Shown here: one piece after another, positions 11,552-22,958 of the stretch
Numbering within the stretch: position 1 is the first letter of the stretch
Layout of the letters: every line of letters starts with the position of its first letter
Source: Austropuccinia psidii
Taxonomy: Eukaryota; Basidiomycota; Pucciniomycetes; Pucciniales; Sphaerophragmiaceae
DNA: 64,000 nucleotides
Direction: 5' to 3'
NCBI GenBank assembly: GCA_023105745.1
Contig: JALGQZ010000013.1
Location: forward strand, 10,287,105 to 10,351,104
Notes under the pieces: generated by a model
The model's input: the letters and a program-made list of their open reading frames with translations, nothing else
Databases searched by the model: none
Told to the model about the DNA's origin: nothing
Program-made: the position numbers and the translations under genes

Positions 11552-12808
11552 TTACAATTCCTCTTTTGTTTTAACAGGGCTTCTTATATGAGAAAATGGT
11601 GTTGATAACTTTGGCATATTCAAATTAGCCTCATTAATTTTATCCATTTTTTCAGTAATAAGCCTTATTTCACTTTGAATATCATCTTTCAGATGCATTC
11701 TTGCTTCATCACTTTTTTCCACATGGTCCAAAAGTAATTTTTGGTGTGATGAAGTCTTTTCTTCAAATTTTTCTACAGAAATACTTAATTTATTTAATTT
11801 TTCTGTAAGATTGTCAATGCTCACATCATAATTAATTGTCAAAGTTTTATCTTTGATATCTTTTATGTATTTATACAATTCTTGTTGTCCTTGTATTAAT
11901 TTTTGAGTATTGTCAATTAAATTCTTTGGTTTATTATTTTCAACAATAAACTTAATGTTGTCAATTTCTTTTTTGTTTTGCACAACAATTTTTGTTAAAG
12001 AAGATAAATTGTTATTTATTTCTTGTAGTGATAATAAACTATTTTTAATTTCTTTTAGAGGTAATATGCTATTTTTAATTTCTGTTAAAGTATTTACAAC
12101 ATCTTTTGACAAGGTTATTTCTTTGGGAAATGAGGTTGTCTCATTCTTTGCTCTTCCTTGTCCTTGAATTCCATCAAGGTTCTGGCCATGTTGAAAACAT
12201 TGTCCATGGCATCCTTTTGGATTCTTGGGATTCTGTAGCTTGGGGAATATGGTTTCCTCCAATGCTTTTTCTTGTTCTTTTTCCCTTCTTGGGGAAGTGG
12301 GTTGGCTTGAGGCTTGCTGGTAGAAGCTACTGGGGCTTCTTCCTTGGTTGCCTCCCTCTTTTTGGCATGATAATCCTTGATCTTTTTGATTTGAGGTTTG
12401 GATGACAGTGGATTCCATCCATTGGAGTATTTCACTATCTCCTCCTCTTTGAGGAACTTTTTCAGGAGGTGCCAGGAGTTCATCACTCCTTGGTGTATTT
12501 GAGGCAGCATTTCCCAGTCTTTGTCCTTGTATACTGTGTAATACTGCTTGTACTGGCTCATGTAGATGTCTATTTGAGCCCTCTGAATGTGATTTGTACC
12601 TGTTTGAGTCACTAATACTTAGTTCCAATTCAGGCTCAGATATCATGGGCATTTCTGGGACTTGCCTTTGGGATAAGGCACTTCCTTGTGTGGATTCTGT
12701 TCCACTGGGGATATTGCCCTTTCTTTTCCCTTTTGAGGGATCAATTCTACTTCTGAGTCCAGCTCCATCTGATTGGATGGAGTATTGGGAACCGCTTCTG
12801 GTAGTCAT
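11552..12808 (-). CDS. C1 N-terminal Gag coiled coil plus frame overlapping ORF0
   Basis: The frame is 418 codons in phase with the downstream Gag-Pol frame. Codons 1 to about 230 overlap ORF0 in another frame and read low-complexity Ser/Gln/Pro sequence. From about residue 232 (FPKEITLSKDV) it becomes a long Lys/Asn/Ile/Glu-rich heptad-like coil, the normal N-terminal part of Gag in this group. The last codons before the stop read KTKEEL. The related C2 copy reads through this point, so the stop is probably a recent nonsense change. Whether the ATG at 12808 is used is doubtful: it lies within the proposed intron 1 of ORF0. Confidence 0.65.
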   Translation of the reverse strand: MTTRSGSQYSIQSDGAGLRSRIDPSKGKRKGNIPSGTESTQGSALSQRQVPEMPMISEPELELSISDSNRYKSHSEGSNRHLHEPVQAVLHSIQGQRLGNAASNTPRSDELLAPPEKVPQRGGDSEILQWMESTVIQTSNQKDQGLSCQKEGGNQGRSPSSFYQQASSQPTSPRREKEQEKALEETIFPKLQNPKNPKGCHGQCFQHGQNLDGIQGQGRAKNETTSFPKEITLSKDVVNTLTEIKNSILPLKEIKNSLLSLQEINNNLSSLTKIVVQNKKEIDNIKFIVENNKPKNLIDNTQKLIQGQQELYKYIKDIKDKTLTINYDVSIDNLTEKLNKLSISVEKFEEKTSSHQKLLLDHVEKSDEARMHLKDDIQSEIRLITEKMDKINEANLNMPKLSTPFSHIRSPVKTKEEL

Positions 12809-13033
12809 GATTTAAAGAATAAGAAAAAATAAAAGTATTTTAGAATAAAATTCTTTTATGGCAATTTAAAAAGAGGTGCTCACCTTCAGAGTCTCGAATG
12901 GTGGGCCCTGGAAAGTCTAATTTCTTAGCTTTCTTTCTTTTGGTGATAACTGGTGTTGGAGAACTTTGACAAGTTTCTTCCACCAATCTCTCAACAGTAG
13001 CTTGGTTGTCTTCTGTTGGGTTATCTTCAAACA
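12115..13033 (-). CDS. C1 ORF0: proposed three-exon accessory protein, about 259 aa
   Basis: The proposed exons are 13033-12884, 12797-12666 and 12611-12115 on the minus strand. Intron 1 (86 nt) is GAAG|GTGAGC ... GACTACCAG|AAGC. Intron 2 (54 nt) is AAAG|GCAAGT ... AGTATTAG|TGAC, a GC-AG type; unspliced it holds two stops in this frame. Phases match at both junctions. Exon 2 has SNQMELD, shared with D1 and F1. Exon 3 has a helical N-terminal half (QIDIYMSQY, GVMNSW, GWNPL), a basic Lys-rich linker, and a conserved end (KPYSPSYRIP, AMDNVFNMARTLMEF) before the stop at 12115-12117. No known domain is recognised. The start codon is not found inside exon 1. Gag follows in the -1 frame; the last codons contain CCCAAAG at 12121-12127. 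Confidence 0.6.
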
Positions 13034-13517
13034 CTAAAAAAGACAAATAAATATAAGTCTTTTTATAATAAGTGTTATTTTTGGGAAGATATGGCAATTT
13101 TCCACGTAGAAATTGCTTTTATATCTTTGAAAAATTGAAATAAATAAAGAAATGAATAAAAATGAATAAAAATAACTTTTTTATTGGTTTTTAATATTTT
13201 TTAATATTTTTTATATATTTTTTATTTTTAAAGAATAAGATAAAAAATGAATATGATTCTTATAAAATTAAATTATAATAAAAATTATTTTTAATTTATA
13301 AAATATCTCTTTTAATCACTAGAGTCACTCAAAGAAAGTTCTTGCAAGTCTAAGGATGTGAAAAACCACGTGTAAGACAGTACAATTGCTTTCCAAATGC
13401 CTCAATAGCTTTTAAAATCAATAAAATATAAAATTATTATATAATTTTATGATTATAAACATAATTTATTATTGGATAAACCCAAATAGAATCTTTTTAA
13501 AGGTCTTTTAAGTAAAT

Positions 13518-13535
13518 ATCACGGCCAGGCCCCCA
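13518..13535 (-). other. C1 primer-binding site
   Basis: The minus strand reads TGGGGGCCTGGCCGTGAT, two bases after the 5' LTR. TGG pairs with the CCA end of a tRNA. The following G implies a discriminator C, which fits a tRNA-Pro-like primer better than most; this is inference from family knowledge. Confidence 0.75.
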
Positions 13536-13537
13536 AA

Positions 13538-15563
13538 TGTAAGGTTTGACTATGAAACAATAAGTAAAAATTACTAATTTATTACTTATTGTACTCTGAA
13601 TGTCCTTATAATTGAAATAAATAAGATTAAAATAATAATAATAATAAAGAAATATTATTATTATGGCGTAAAAATATTATATTATTAAATAAATATAATA
13701 ATATAATTAATATTATATGAAATTATAATATTATAAATAATATATTAATATAAAATAATTAATATATTATAAAGCTCTTTATTATTGCTACCAACAAATA
13801 ATAAAGGCGTGAAAAATTGTTTTTTATAAATAAAAAACAATTAATAACAATAATATTACTAATATTAAAGTTATATATTAACATAAATACTATTTATATT
13901 AATTAAGAATTATTAAGAGTAATAATAAGAGAGAAATTATTATAATAAGATGAAATAACCTACTTTTAACACTTAAAATAATAATTTTGAGATATTTTAC
14001 GCCAAAAGAATATAATACAACTTTTTCAAATTGTATTTACAATAAAAAATAAAGAAATTTACTAAATTTCTTGATTTTACGTGGAAATGAGTTTATAGAG
14101 AGATTTATAACAAAAACAATTAAAGAATTGATTTAATCACGTAAAAATAGTGATTAATATTAAGATGATCTTTGGTCTTTAATAATATAAGAGTTTTATA
14201 TATAAAGAATAAAGAAATTACCTTTTACTTAATTGATTTATTGTTTTTGATGCGTCTGAGGGGAAAATAGAGTAAAAAGAGCTCTATTTATAGTAAATAC
14301 CTCCCTCCTAGAGTCCAACAGGCTTCTAGTAGACGTGTACTGATCATATCCACTGGAATTGATCAATATTTTAAGGTTTGAGGGTGATTACATCATGATC
14401 AAACCATATTACATCATTATTACACCATTATTTAGAGTTATCACTATAACTCTAAGTTTGATGACATCAGAGGCTTGGCAGAACCCCAAATTTCGTGGAT
14501 TTTATTAGTTTTAATCATAAACTAATAGTATTCACCAATTTTATCACTCTTAAGACTGTTAAACTTAATTTAAAGTTACAGTATGTGATCATAACAGCTC
14601 AATTTAAGCTCAAACTTTGATCCTCAAAAACGTTTAAGGTTTTCACGCTACAGCAATTCAGAGAGTGATTTCTGATAGCCTGACATAACCTTATTATTCT
14701 TCCAAGAGCTTTTCATTAGATCATCAAAACTCTAATTTTGATGATTTTTCTTGTAACTCATCTTTTCTGTCGAAATTCAATATTTTAAACTTCAAACCTT
14801 GATTTCAGGGGGTTATACCCTGAATTTAATAATAAAAATTACGTCATTCTTCTCTAATAAACTAGTAGAATCCAACTGTATACTTTTTTTTTAAGTTTGG
14901 ACTACTTTCACAACAAAGTGGTCAACAGCTCTGTTGATTTTTATCAATATTTCCTCATAAGTCTTAACCTTGTTTATAATTTGCAAAATAAAGTTCATAT
15001 CTGTGTTCTTACAGTAATTACGTGGTAACTTTATTTTTGGTTCATCATTATAGCATGTATAGTTTAGAAGATATTAGCTATGATCACTGAATATATGCGT
15101 TGACCAAAAAAGTGCATATATTCAGGATAATTCCTTAAGTATTGATTTTGGGAATTAGCTTATTAATTGTTTTATATGTGGAGTCTTGTGGGGAATCCAC
15201 TGGTACAATTTATTTCACATGTTGTTTCATTAGTTTCTGAGATAAACAAGGTTTTATGGTTTTTATAAGGTATTATACCTTATAATTCCTTAAATATTGA
15301 CTTTACAGATATGCCATAAAAGTGGTATATGTGTATTTTTCCATGGGGAATCCAATGGTATAATTTATTTTACATGTTGATTCATTGGTTTTTAAGTTAA
15401 ACCAATTTTTATACCAATTTATGGTATTTTTTGTATATTTAAGTAATTATTCTTAATGTATATTTATTCTAAGTAATTTTAATATAATTATATTAAAGTT
15501 ATATTTATTCTGAGTCTTTTTTGTGACCTTATTGGGTATGTGGTCATATCTCAAAGGCTCACA
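13538..15563 (-). repeat. C1 5' LTR (2026 bp)
   Basis: This is the partner of 4867-6891, with the same ends. It holds the element promoter. A perfect 10 bp inverted repeat (CAATAAGTAA / TTACTTATTG, 13558-13567 and 13582-13591) lies close to its transcriptional 3' end. Confidence 0.95.
14281..14293 (-). promoter_or_regulatory. C1 LTR TATA box
   Basis: The minus strand has CTATAAATAGAGC in the 5' LTR, followed by C/A-rich sequence suitable for an initiator. The same box lies in the 3' LTR near 5611-5623. No mapped start exists, so the role is inferred. Confidence 0.55.
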
Positions 15564-16600
15564 GTGTCTGAATCTCCTGAGGATTTTGGTAGCTTCTGGT
15601 ATATCTTTTTCTTCTAACCATTCATCTTCACAAGTTGGGTCACTGTACCTAACAAGTTATTCCCTCACCTTCTTGGTTCTTAACTTCCTTTCTTTAAGGA
15701 CTTTGGTAATTTTCTTAGTACCAGATCTCTCAATAGGAAAGTATCTGTCTTTTGTTATTATGTAAATCTATCCCATACATGATTAAATAGTGATTTCCCA
15801 ATAAAAATGGGTGCTAGAGCAATTTTCCATAACAACAAATTCAACTGTGATTCTCGAATTCCCATTTATGTGTGGGAATATGACATTGGTCTCAAAGATT
15901 CCTAATGCTTTCATTGGGCTACTTGTACTGTTAAATTTTATACTATCAAGTAGGTGAAATTTTCCTTTATCATATGATCCTTTCCATACTTCATCCAAGG
16001 CATGTATTATAGAGTTGTCTTTACAGTCTTTGTTCACTAATTGGTATAAGATGCTACAATTGTTATCTTGAGTGTAACTATTTCTGACCTCTTCAAAGGA
16101 GGTGGTGTTCAAGTCTGTAACACTTATTCCTTCTATTGGGATATGGTTTTCATAAGTTGTGCCCCTTGAGCTTTTGATAAATCAAGTTGACTATTTCTCA
16201 ATTGTGGCAAGTGGGAATAAGATTCCATGATGTCAAAAGTGGCATTGATATTTTCTATATCTTTTGAAGATTCAGAAAATATGGATGACTTATCATCTGA
16301 ATTGTCTTCAATTATGTCATCTTTTTCAACATCAGGTCCCTTTCCAGCATTAATTTCATTGATTTCCCCCCTTTTTGGACATGTATTAACTAAATGGGTG
16401 GTGCTTTGGCAAATATGGCACTTTTTGACTGTATCTGCAGATTCATACCCAACATTATTAGAATTTTCTTTGGGGTTTTTGTCCACAGAATCTTTCCAAG
16501 GTGTGTTAAACCTTGTTTCAAGATTCACCCTACTAGAACCAATTTTTGTTCTGGTGGTTACTTCTTCTAATATATTGATAATATCCTCTGCTGAGGATTG
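15564..16600 (-). pseudogene. B1 scrambled gag-pol remnant
   Basis: Reading the minus strand from high to low coordinates and comparing with B2, the pieces are: nucleocapsid and acidic linker ([14 protein letters not shown]) down to about 16150; then the region just before the integrase finger ([18 protein letters not shown]), which belongs more than 2 kb downstream in B2; then a backward jump to the protease tail ([16 protein letters not shown] to the STHF stretch); then a jump forward to the chromodomain ([16 protein letters not shown]) at about 15735-15564. RT, RNase H and the integrase core are absent. The knuckle cysteines and histidine are kept. Confidence 0.85.
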
Positions 16601-17818
16601 TTAAGTAGTCCTGCTTTTGATAGCATGCTCTAAGTCACCTCCACATTGTCTCAGAATTTCTCTATAGATCATAAATTCTGACATGTCTGGATATAATGCT
16701 GTTAATCTGTCTTTTTGTTGGCAAAACCATGGTAAAGCTTTGTCTTTATCAGCATTAAATTTGGCAGATTCAAAGGCTGTTTCAACTTTAAAACTCCAAG
16801 CATCATTTGCCCATTTGTTGATGATTTGGGCTTTCCACCAAGTCCAACTCTGGTGTCCATGTGCTTGTCTTATTTTGATGTACCATCTGTGAGCTGATCT
16901 GGTAAACAAGGTGTTAAACCTGGCTGTTACCAATCTGTCTGGTAATTCAAAATCCTCTTTGATCATTTCAATACCTCTAATTAATTCCATATGGTCATAC
17001 TCTCCTTCACCACTGAAGTGAGGCCATTCTTTAAGTTTTGGAACTTCTTTCAAGAGTGCTTGGCCCATTGATGGTCCCAAGTTATGAAAAGAAGTGGATA
17101 ATTCATTTTTTAATTGTGAATTATCAGGATCCAATACTTGTGGATTTGAAATTCTTGTGCCCTCATTTTGATTTAGAGGTGTAGACATCCTTGGTAAGGT
17201 GTTCAGTATCTGTTCAATGTCATTCATTTTACTGTTGCTACACCTTTGGGAATTTCTGTATTCATGTTGGAAGCTTTGTATTAAATTTATTATTTCAATT
17301 TTATACATGTCTTCCTTATGTGTCAGCTCTTGCCATAACTCTGTCTGTCTTGTACTATCAGCAGTGACTTGATTAAATCTCATTGATAATTTTGATACTT
17401 CTTCTTGTGAAGCATCAAAACACTTTTTCAAGGCAATGGTATATGTCTTTACTTCAGTAAATGAATTTGAAATGTCATCAAGGACTTTCTTGTTATCTGT
17501 TTTGATAATATTTATGGCTTGTTTAATTCTTGTTTCAATTATGTCATCAATATTGAATTTAGAATATTTATTTGTTAATTCTTCAATAATGGCAGATTGT
17601 TCATTTATTTTATTGTCAGAAGAATTATCATTATTGGAAATTTTAATTGTTCTTAAAACTTTTTCAAAACGAATAAGTGTTTCATTAATTTGGCACAGAC
17701 TCAGGTTGTTTGTTTTAATGTTGTTACAAATGGTTTCATTTTTATCAGAAAGATGTTTTTTCACGTCATTTATAGCATTATATAACTCTGGGATGGAATC
17801 AAATATGCCAGAAATCAT
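16601..17818 (-). pseudogene. B1 gag coiled coil and core, nonsense at 16601
   Basis: The frame is 405 codons from the ATG at 17818, which overlaps the ORF0 stop as ATGA. A long coil is followed by the Gag core ([52 protein letters not shown]). It ends at a TAA where B2 has GAA. The same frame then continues to 16133, so a single change broke it. Confidence 0.85.
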
Positions 17819-18748
17819 TTCTGGAATCTTAATCTGGCTTCCTCCTTCTTCTGTAATTCCATCATGGTTCTGGCCATCTGAAATAAATGATCCATGGCAT
17901 CCTGCTGAATCTTTGGGATTCTGTAGCCTGGGCTGTAAGGTTTTGGGCCTGGTGCCTTCCCTTTTCCCTTGTTTGGAGTTTGTGGCTGCTTTTTCACGTT
18001 GGAATTGCTGCTGCTAGCCACTGGGGCTGTTTTTGGCACTGGTTTGGGTGGTGGAGGGTTGTTTTTCCTCCATTATAGTGTCAAAACCATCATGTTTTTC
18101 TTCTCTATCAATGGATGCCATCCATTGAGCAATTTGCAAGTGTTGGGATGGCCCAAGAAATTTCTTACTGTCAGGTAAGAATTCATGCAATTCTTCCACA
18201 GGTCTGCAAGGATCTGGTACTCCTTGAATTGAAGTGCATTGTTGTATGCACTGTGGCTGGCTTTGTATATGTCCACAGAGGCTTGTTGTGGCGGTGTCAG
18301 CTCTTTTTGAAGGTAAAATAGTATAATCAGCTTCAGAATGACCTAATTTAGTTGTTTGGAAGTCATCAACTGACCCTTTTCCTTCTGTACCTGATTTGCC
18401 TGTGCCATAATCACGTCTATTACCTTTTTGGGAGCTGCTTGAGGGGTTGTAGCTGGCTCCTGACCTGGTTGAAGGCATAATTATGGTTTAAAAAGGCTTA
18501 AAATAGTATTTTTACGTCAGAAACTTACTATTGGCCAAATTTTTAGCTTTCTGAAGGGTATTACTTATGTCCAAGTTAATCAATTCAAAAGATATTGGTT
18601 CAGGTTGGTTATTTTGAGTCACAATAACAGTACTATTATGATCAGAATTAAATGTACTGGCAGGGATAATGCTGGTTACTGTTGAGGCTGTTTCAATGTT
18701 TTCTTGTCTTACCACGTTGTCAGACACTAAATTTAATGAAAAAGCCAA
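17815..18748 (-). pseudogene. B1 ORF0 with one nonsense codon
   Basis: This is the same layout as B2. The upstream exon ([11 protein letters not shown]... to LANS) ends at AATA|GTAAGT, the acceptor is CAACCAG, and the conserved frame carries [22 protein letters not shown], a Lys-rich linker and [19 protein letters not shown] near 18073 replaces a GAA codon of B2. The frame overlapping it from the ATG at 18478 is also stopped once (TAG near 18014). ORF0 ends at 17815 with the ATGA overlap to gag. Confidence 0.65.
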
Positions 18749-18930
18749 TTAATTAAGTAAAAAAAGGTTATTTCAAAAAAAAGAAATAAAATATAAGCCT
18801 CACTTATAATATGAAAAAAATTATTTTTTATGGATTTTTTGGATTATAAGTATTTTTTTATATGTTTTTAAATTTTTCAATATAAGAAAAAAGATTTAAA
18901 AAGAGTAAAAAAATATGTCACAGGTAAAAT

Positions 18931-18948
18931 ATCACGGCTGGGCCCCCA
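18931..18948 (-). other. B1 primer-binding site
   Basis: The minus strand reads TGGGGGCCCAGCCGTGAT, identical to B2, two bases from the LTR. Confidence 0.75.
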
Positions 18949-18950
18949 AA

Positions 18951-20742
18951 TGTAAGGTGTGGATATGAAACTTTGATTAAAAATCAAGTACTTTTCCTGT
19001 CCTCAAAATTTGTATAAGGTAAAAATCAATTGAAAATAGTAAAGAATATTATTTTTAAGAGAAAACACACCAATTTTAATTTTTATAGCTTTATTAGTAT
19101 AAAACAATAATATTATAAAAATTTATTGTTTTACCAACAATAAAAATTTATCCAAAAAATACTCTACAAGAGATATTTTAAGGCTACAAAAGAAATTTCT
19201 TCAAGAGCAATTTCAATTGGAATTAATTGAGCAAAGAACTTCAAGCAATTAATTAAAGAGAAAAGTCTTTAAAAAGAATATTAAAGAGAAAACATGCCCA
19301 AAAGTGACCAGAGTGAATTTGGAAACCAAGTGACAAAGTTTACAGTGATGAAAGAAGCTTTAATTCACTTTTGGGGTGGTTCAGGGGTAAAAATGATTAT
19401 AAGAGTCACAAACAATGATTATAATGATTTTTTCACATGGTTAAAAGGTTTAAAATGATATAAGAAAGGTGGTTGGAATCTTTTATTGATTGGTTTAACA
19501 ATGTTTAAACTAATTATAAAAGGAAAAGATTCTAACATGAAGAGAAAAGTGGGGCAAAGAAGACATTCTTTTATAGCAATCAATTCTCTTACTCCAAAAG
19601 TAAAATTTACTCTTGTCAGTCGTGAAAAACAGTCGGACCACAGAAAAGCCAATTATGGCATCATTGAACCCTGGTTTAGACCAAAAAGGGCTGGTTTAAA
19701 CCATTTTTAGCCATTTTAGACCCTTAAATCAGCCATTACTATAGCAATACCAGGCCTAGAGCCTTTGAAAAACGTAAGAATGTGTTTCAGAGACGTAGAA
19801 ACCAGTTAAAACTGTTTTTACTATGATGGTTTTATCTTAAGGGTAGTTTTACCCTCTTGGCAACAACTAAAACTACCCCAGTTGGTATCAAAACCTCGTC
19901 ATCAATTGAGTCCACAGACCCTGTAACTCAATTCCAGGCCAAAAGTGATGAACTTTTGCATGAATTTTGACATCCCATGCCTGTCAGCAAGGATTTTTTT
20001 TCCCCCCAAATTTAATCTTTCCAATTTATTTTTCCTTTAATTCCTCATCATGTATTATACTTATAATTTACATATGTAATTCAATTCAATTGTACAGTAC
20101 AATACAGTAATAATTGACACCTCATATGTAAATCAAAGTTCACTTATGTAATACACGCGCACATTTTGACATTTCAATTGAATTCAATTGAAAATACTTC
20201 AATTCCTCATAACTTCCAAACTAAAAACAACACCTCAATTTTAGCACAAAAATTGATGGTTAACACCACATGTGGTGAGAATTCAATTAAGGTTTGGAGG
20301 ATTTTCAACTTTTGTATTGAAAATACTAAAAACTTAATTTAAGCTTATTTAGAGTTGAGTTACAAGAATTTCACTTGGAGGTGACCCCACCTGATTTTTT
20401 ATGAGGAATCCAATGGTGAAATAATTTTTATGTGTTTATTTATTGAATAAAAAGTTATAATAATTTCTATTTAACTTTTTTCCAAATTTATTTATTTTTT
20501 CACAATTTTGTTAAAATTTCATTTTTACTTAATTTTTTCAAGTATAAATGTAATTTCATACTTACAAAATTTAATGTATTTTATTCTTAAATTGTAATTA
20601 ATTTTTTTATTTTTAATATAATTTTATATTTATATTTCGAATTTTATTTTAATAATATAAATAAATTTATTTTATTTATATTAATATGTTATTTTTGTAT
20701 TTGTGGTCTTTTGGGTATATGAAATTACCTCTAAGGCTCACA
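18951..20742 (-). repeat. B1 5' LTR (1792 bp)
   Basis: It is shorter than the 3' LTR of the same element by small deletions. The largest seen is loss of the GGGGGTCTAGCTCCCCC hairpin segment at about 19996. It ends CTCTAAGGCTCACA at 20742 and is followed by the CTGGG duplication. Confidence 0.93.
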
Positions 20743-21382
20743 CTGGGTGTAAAGCAGATAATCTGTCTTTTTTCTTGAGGAATCAAGTAAGTGGTTTATT
20801 GTTTTCTGAGTTGAAAATGGCACTTTCAAAAGCATTCTCCATTTTAAACCTCCAAGAATTATTGGCCCATTCGGTAATCATTTCAGATTTCCACCAAGAC
20901 CAATCATTTTTTCCATGATCTTGTCTCATCTTTTAATACCATTTCTTTGCAGTTCTGGTAAACATAGAGTGTCATTTGCCCACTATAATTTCATCAGGTA
21001 CGTGCAAGTCTTCTTGCAACATATCAATAGCTCTGATGAGCTCAATATGGTTGTATTCTCCTTCACCAGAGAATGTTGGCCATTCTTCCAATTGGGGAAT
21101 ATCGTTTTCAGAGATAAAATTTTCTCCTAAGAATGGGGTCAAACTTCCTTTAACAGAAAATATTTCCTCAGTCAAAGGTGTAGAATGTCTTGGCATATGA
21201 GGTTCAAAATTCTTATGAACTTGTTCTATATTTGAAATGATTTCATTCTTTAACTTCTGCCTTTCACTTTTACTTTTTGCCAAATGTGTGGCAAACTGAT
21301 TGTTATTTTTAGTTATTTCCAAGACATGATCTTTCAGAATTCTAAGTTGATCATGAATTTTTAAAATTGAAAGATCTTCCAT
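20743..21382 (-). pseudogene. D1 gag core and coil, N-terminal piece
   Basis: This is the continuation of 2588-2993 across B1. Near 20972 the frame IIVGK is followed by a stop; below that the Gag core goes on in degraded form. The 136-codon open part from 21382 has a coil, then PRHSTPL, then PQLEEWPTFSGEGEYNH. At least one nonsense or frame change is present, so no functional Gag can be made. Confidence 0.8.
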
Positions 21383-22120
21383 TTAATCATTGTGAACTTG
21401 ACATTTACTGTCAATTCTGTCACATGTATTGGTAATTGAATCAAGTTTGACATTTGTCAATTGATACCATTCAGTATCCTTCTTGTCATTTCTTTTCAAT
21501 TCACTCATGTCAAATATTATTCTATTTAAATTTGCATCATATTTGCCAAGTTCTACATCAATACTAGATTTAACAAAGTGTATTTCATCCATTATTTGCA
21601 TGGAAAAGTCCTGTTCATCCTTTCCTTCTCTTTGGATGTCAATTCCATAAGAGTCCTGTCCATATTGAAGACACTGTCCACAGCTGAAGGCTCCAATTTG
21701 AGGATCCTGTACCCTTGTGGGTAAGTTCTGTGCCAATTGGCTTTGCCTTTGCCCTTGCCTTGATGGTTCTTGGCCCCTTTCTGCTTCTTCTGAGGTCCTT
21801 TGGGCTTGTCTTTGGACACCTCTGGAGCTGGTTTGGAGCTGGAATATGCCACTGGGCCTTCTGTCTCCAAAGCTGGAGTCATTTACAACTCCTTCTTCTG
21901 GTCTATGGATAAAAGACTTTGGTTCTTCAACCAAGTATTTATCTTTTTGACTTTGTCTTTGCAAGACCATGGGCTCCAACCTCCTAAGAGTTCTATGGTC
22001 TTCTCCTGAACCATAAAGCTCTTGATGTGTAAGTAGGAGTTCATAGCCCCCTGCCAAAGGCTTGGGCATATTTGCAACTCCTCTTCGTTTGCTACTCTGA
22101 ACCAATTTTTGTATTGGCAT
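21383..22120 (-). pseudogene. D1 Gag N-terminal frame overlapping ORF0
   Basis: The frame is 245 codons and stays open over the whole of ORF0 exon 3 before entering the Gag coil (IMDEIHFVKSSIDVELGKY). The ATG inside TAATG at 21594-21590 is in this frame and looks like the natural Gag start. A stop follows at 21383 before the next coil part. Confidence 0.55.
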
Positions 22121-22577
22121 TGATATATTTCTATTTCTGCCACTTGAAAGTGGTTCATCCCTTCAAATATTAGCATGAATCAGTCCAGATTTGGAATTCA
22201 TGTCAAAATTTGTGGGTACAGACCTTGGGGAATGGGGGCAACTCTGGCATCCTCCATATGTGTCTTTCTTGAGGAATATTTGACACTTCTGGATTTGGTC
22301 TTGCCTCTTCCTTGTCCACATCCATTTGGTTGGACTGAATAGTTGCTTCCATTTCTGGTATGCACCATTTTCACATCAATTCGAGATAAAATAAGAATTG
22401 GAAACAGAAAACACACACCTTTTGGTGGTTCTTTGGATTGTTCTGTTGTAAACAAAGTCCCTCTTTTGGCAATTTGCACTTCAATACTGTCTTCAGATTC
22501 TGCTTCTGAATATTCTGGACTAGTAATGGATCTTTTACTGAGTCTGCTACCATATGCACAGTATTTGATTAAAGACA
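21592..22577 (-). pseudogene. D1 ORF0, one nonsense codon
   Basis: Exon 1 is 22577-22419 (acceptor CTCTAG|TGTCTTT; donor CAAAAG|GTGTGT). Intron 1 is 64 nt, ending GCATACCAG at 22355. Exon 2 starts at 22354 and has SNQMDVD and WRMPELPPFPK, shared with F1. Exon 3 has GMNHFQVAEIEIYQCQY, GAMNSYL, GWSPW, a basic linker and the end YPQGYRIL...VFNMDRTLMEL. A TAA near 21885 interrupts it, and a base seems lost at the intron 2 donor. The stop overlaps the Gag ATG as TAATG. Confidence 0.6.
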
Positions 22578-22938
22578 CTAGAGAAATAATTGAAGAATAT
22601 TATTTTTTATACTTTTTAACAGATTTTTAATATTATTTATGAGTTTTTTATTTCTTAATATTAAAAAATTTATTCTTTTTAAAGGAAAATAAAATAAAAT
22701 TTAAGATTTTGAATCAAAATGAATTCAGAGTAACTCAAAGAATAAATTTATAAGCTTTTGGATGTGAAGAAACCATGTGTAAAAAAGTATAAAATTACAC
22801 CAAATTCCTCAATGAACAAGATTTTAAGACAATTCCAAAAATAAAAATAATTTTGACTTCAAATTGAAAGAGAAAAATTATTGAATTAATATATTTTAGA
22901 ACTTGAAAATATATTGATTAAGGGGACAAGGTTCAAAA

Positions 22939-22956
22939 AACAGGGCCAGGCCCCCA
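22939..22956 (-). other. D1 primer-binding site
   Basis: The minus strand starts TGGGGGCCTGGCCCTG, two bases from the D1 LTR. Its 3' part is more diverged than in B and C copies. Confidence 0.65.
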
Positions 22957-22958
22957 AA

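Larger units (their letters stand above)
4867..15563 (-). mobile_element. C1: near-intact family C Gypsy element
   Basis: This is a full-length minus-strand element of about 10.7 kb. LTRs lie at 4867-6891 and 13538-15563 (2025 and 2026 bp), the purine tract at 6892, the primer-binding site at 13518-13535, and the internal region carries ORF0 and a Gag-Pol frame. The target duplication is GTGTC. By eye the LTRs differ at roughly 20-25 positions (about 1%). One in-frame stop splits Gag-Pol. It interrupts B1 and is therefore younger than B1. Confidence 0.95.
2994..20742 (-). mobile_element. B1: family B Gypsy element, rearranged, split by C1
   Basis: Both LTRs are present on the minus strand (3' LTR 2994-4811, 5' LTR 18951-20742), flanked by the 5 bp duplication CTGGG at 2989-2993 and 20743-20747. 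The internal region is 4812-4866 plus 15564-18950, with C1 inserted between. Nearly all of Pol is missing, and three Pol pieces are joined in the wrong order. Gag and ORF0 also carry nonsense codons. It is a non-autonomous relative of B2. Confidence 0.93.

Noticed and set aside
16601..16603. GAA to TAA changes in B1 and F1, considered as repeat-induced point mutation
   Set aside because: GAA to TAA is G to T, not the C to T / G to A change of RIP. Other lesions are indels and mixed substitutions. No CpA-biased pattern is evident by eye.
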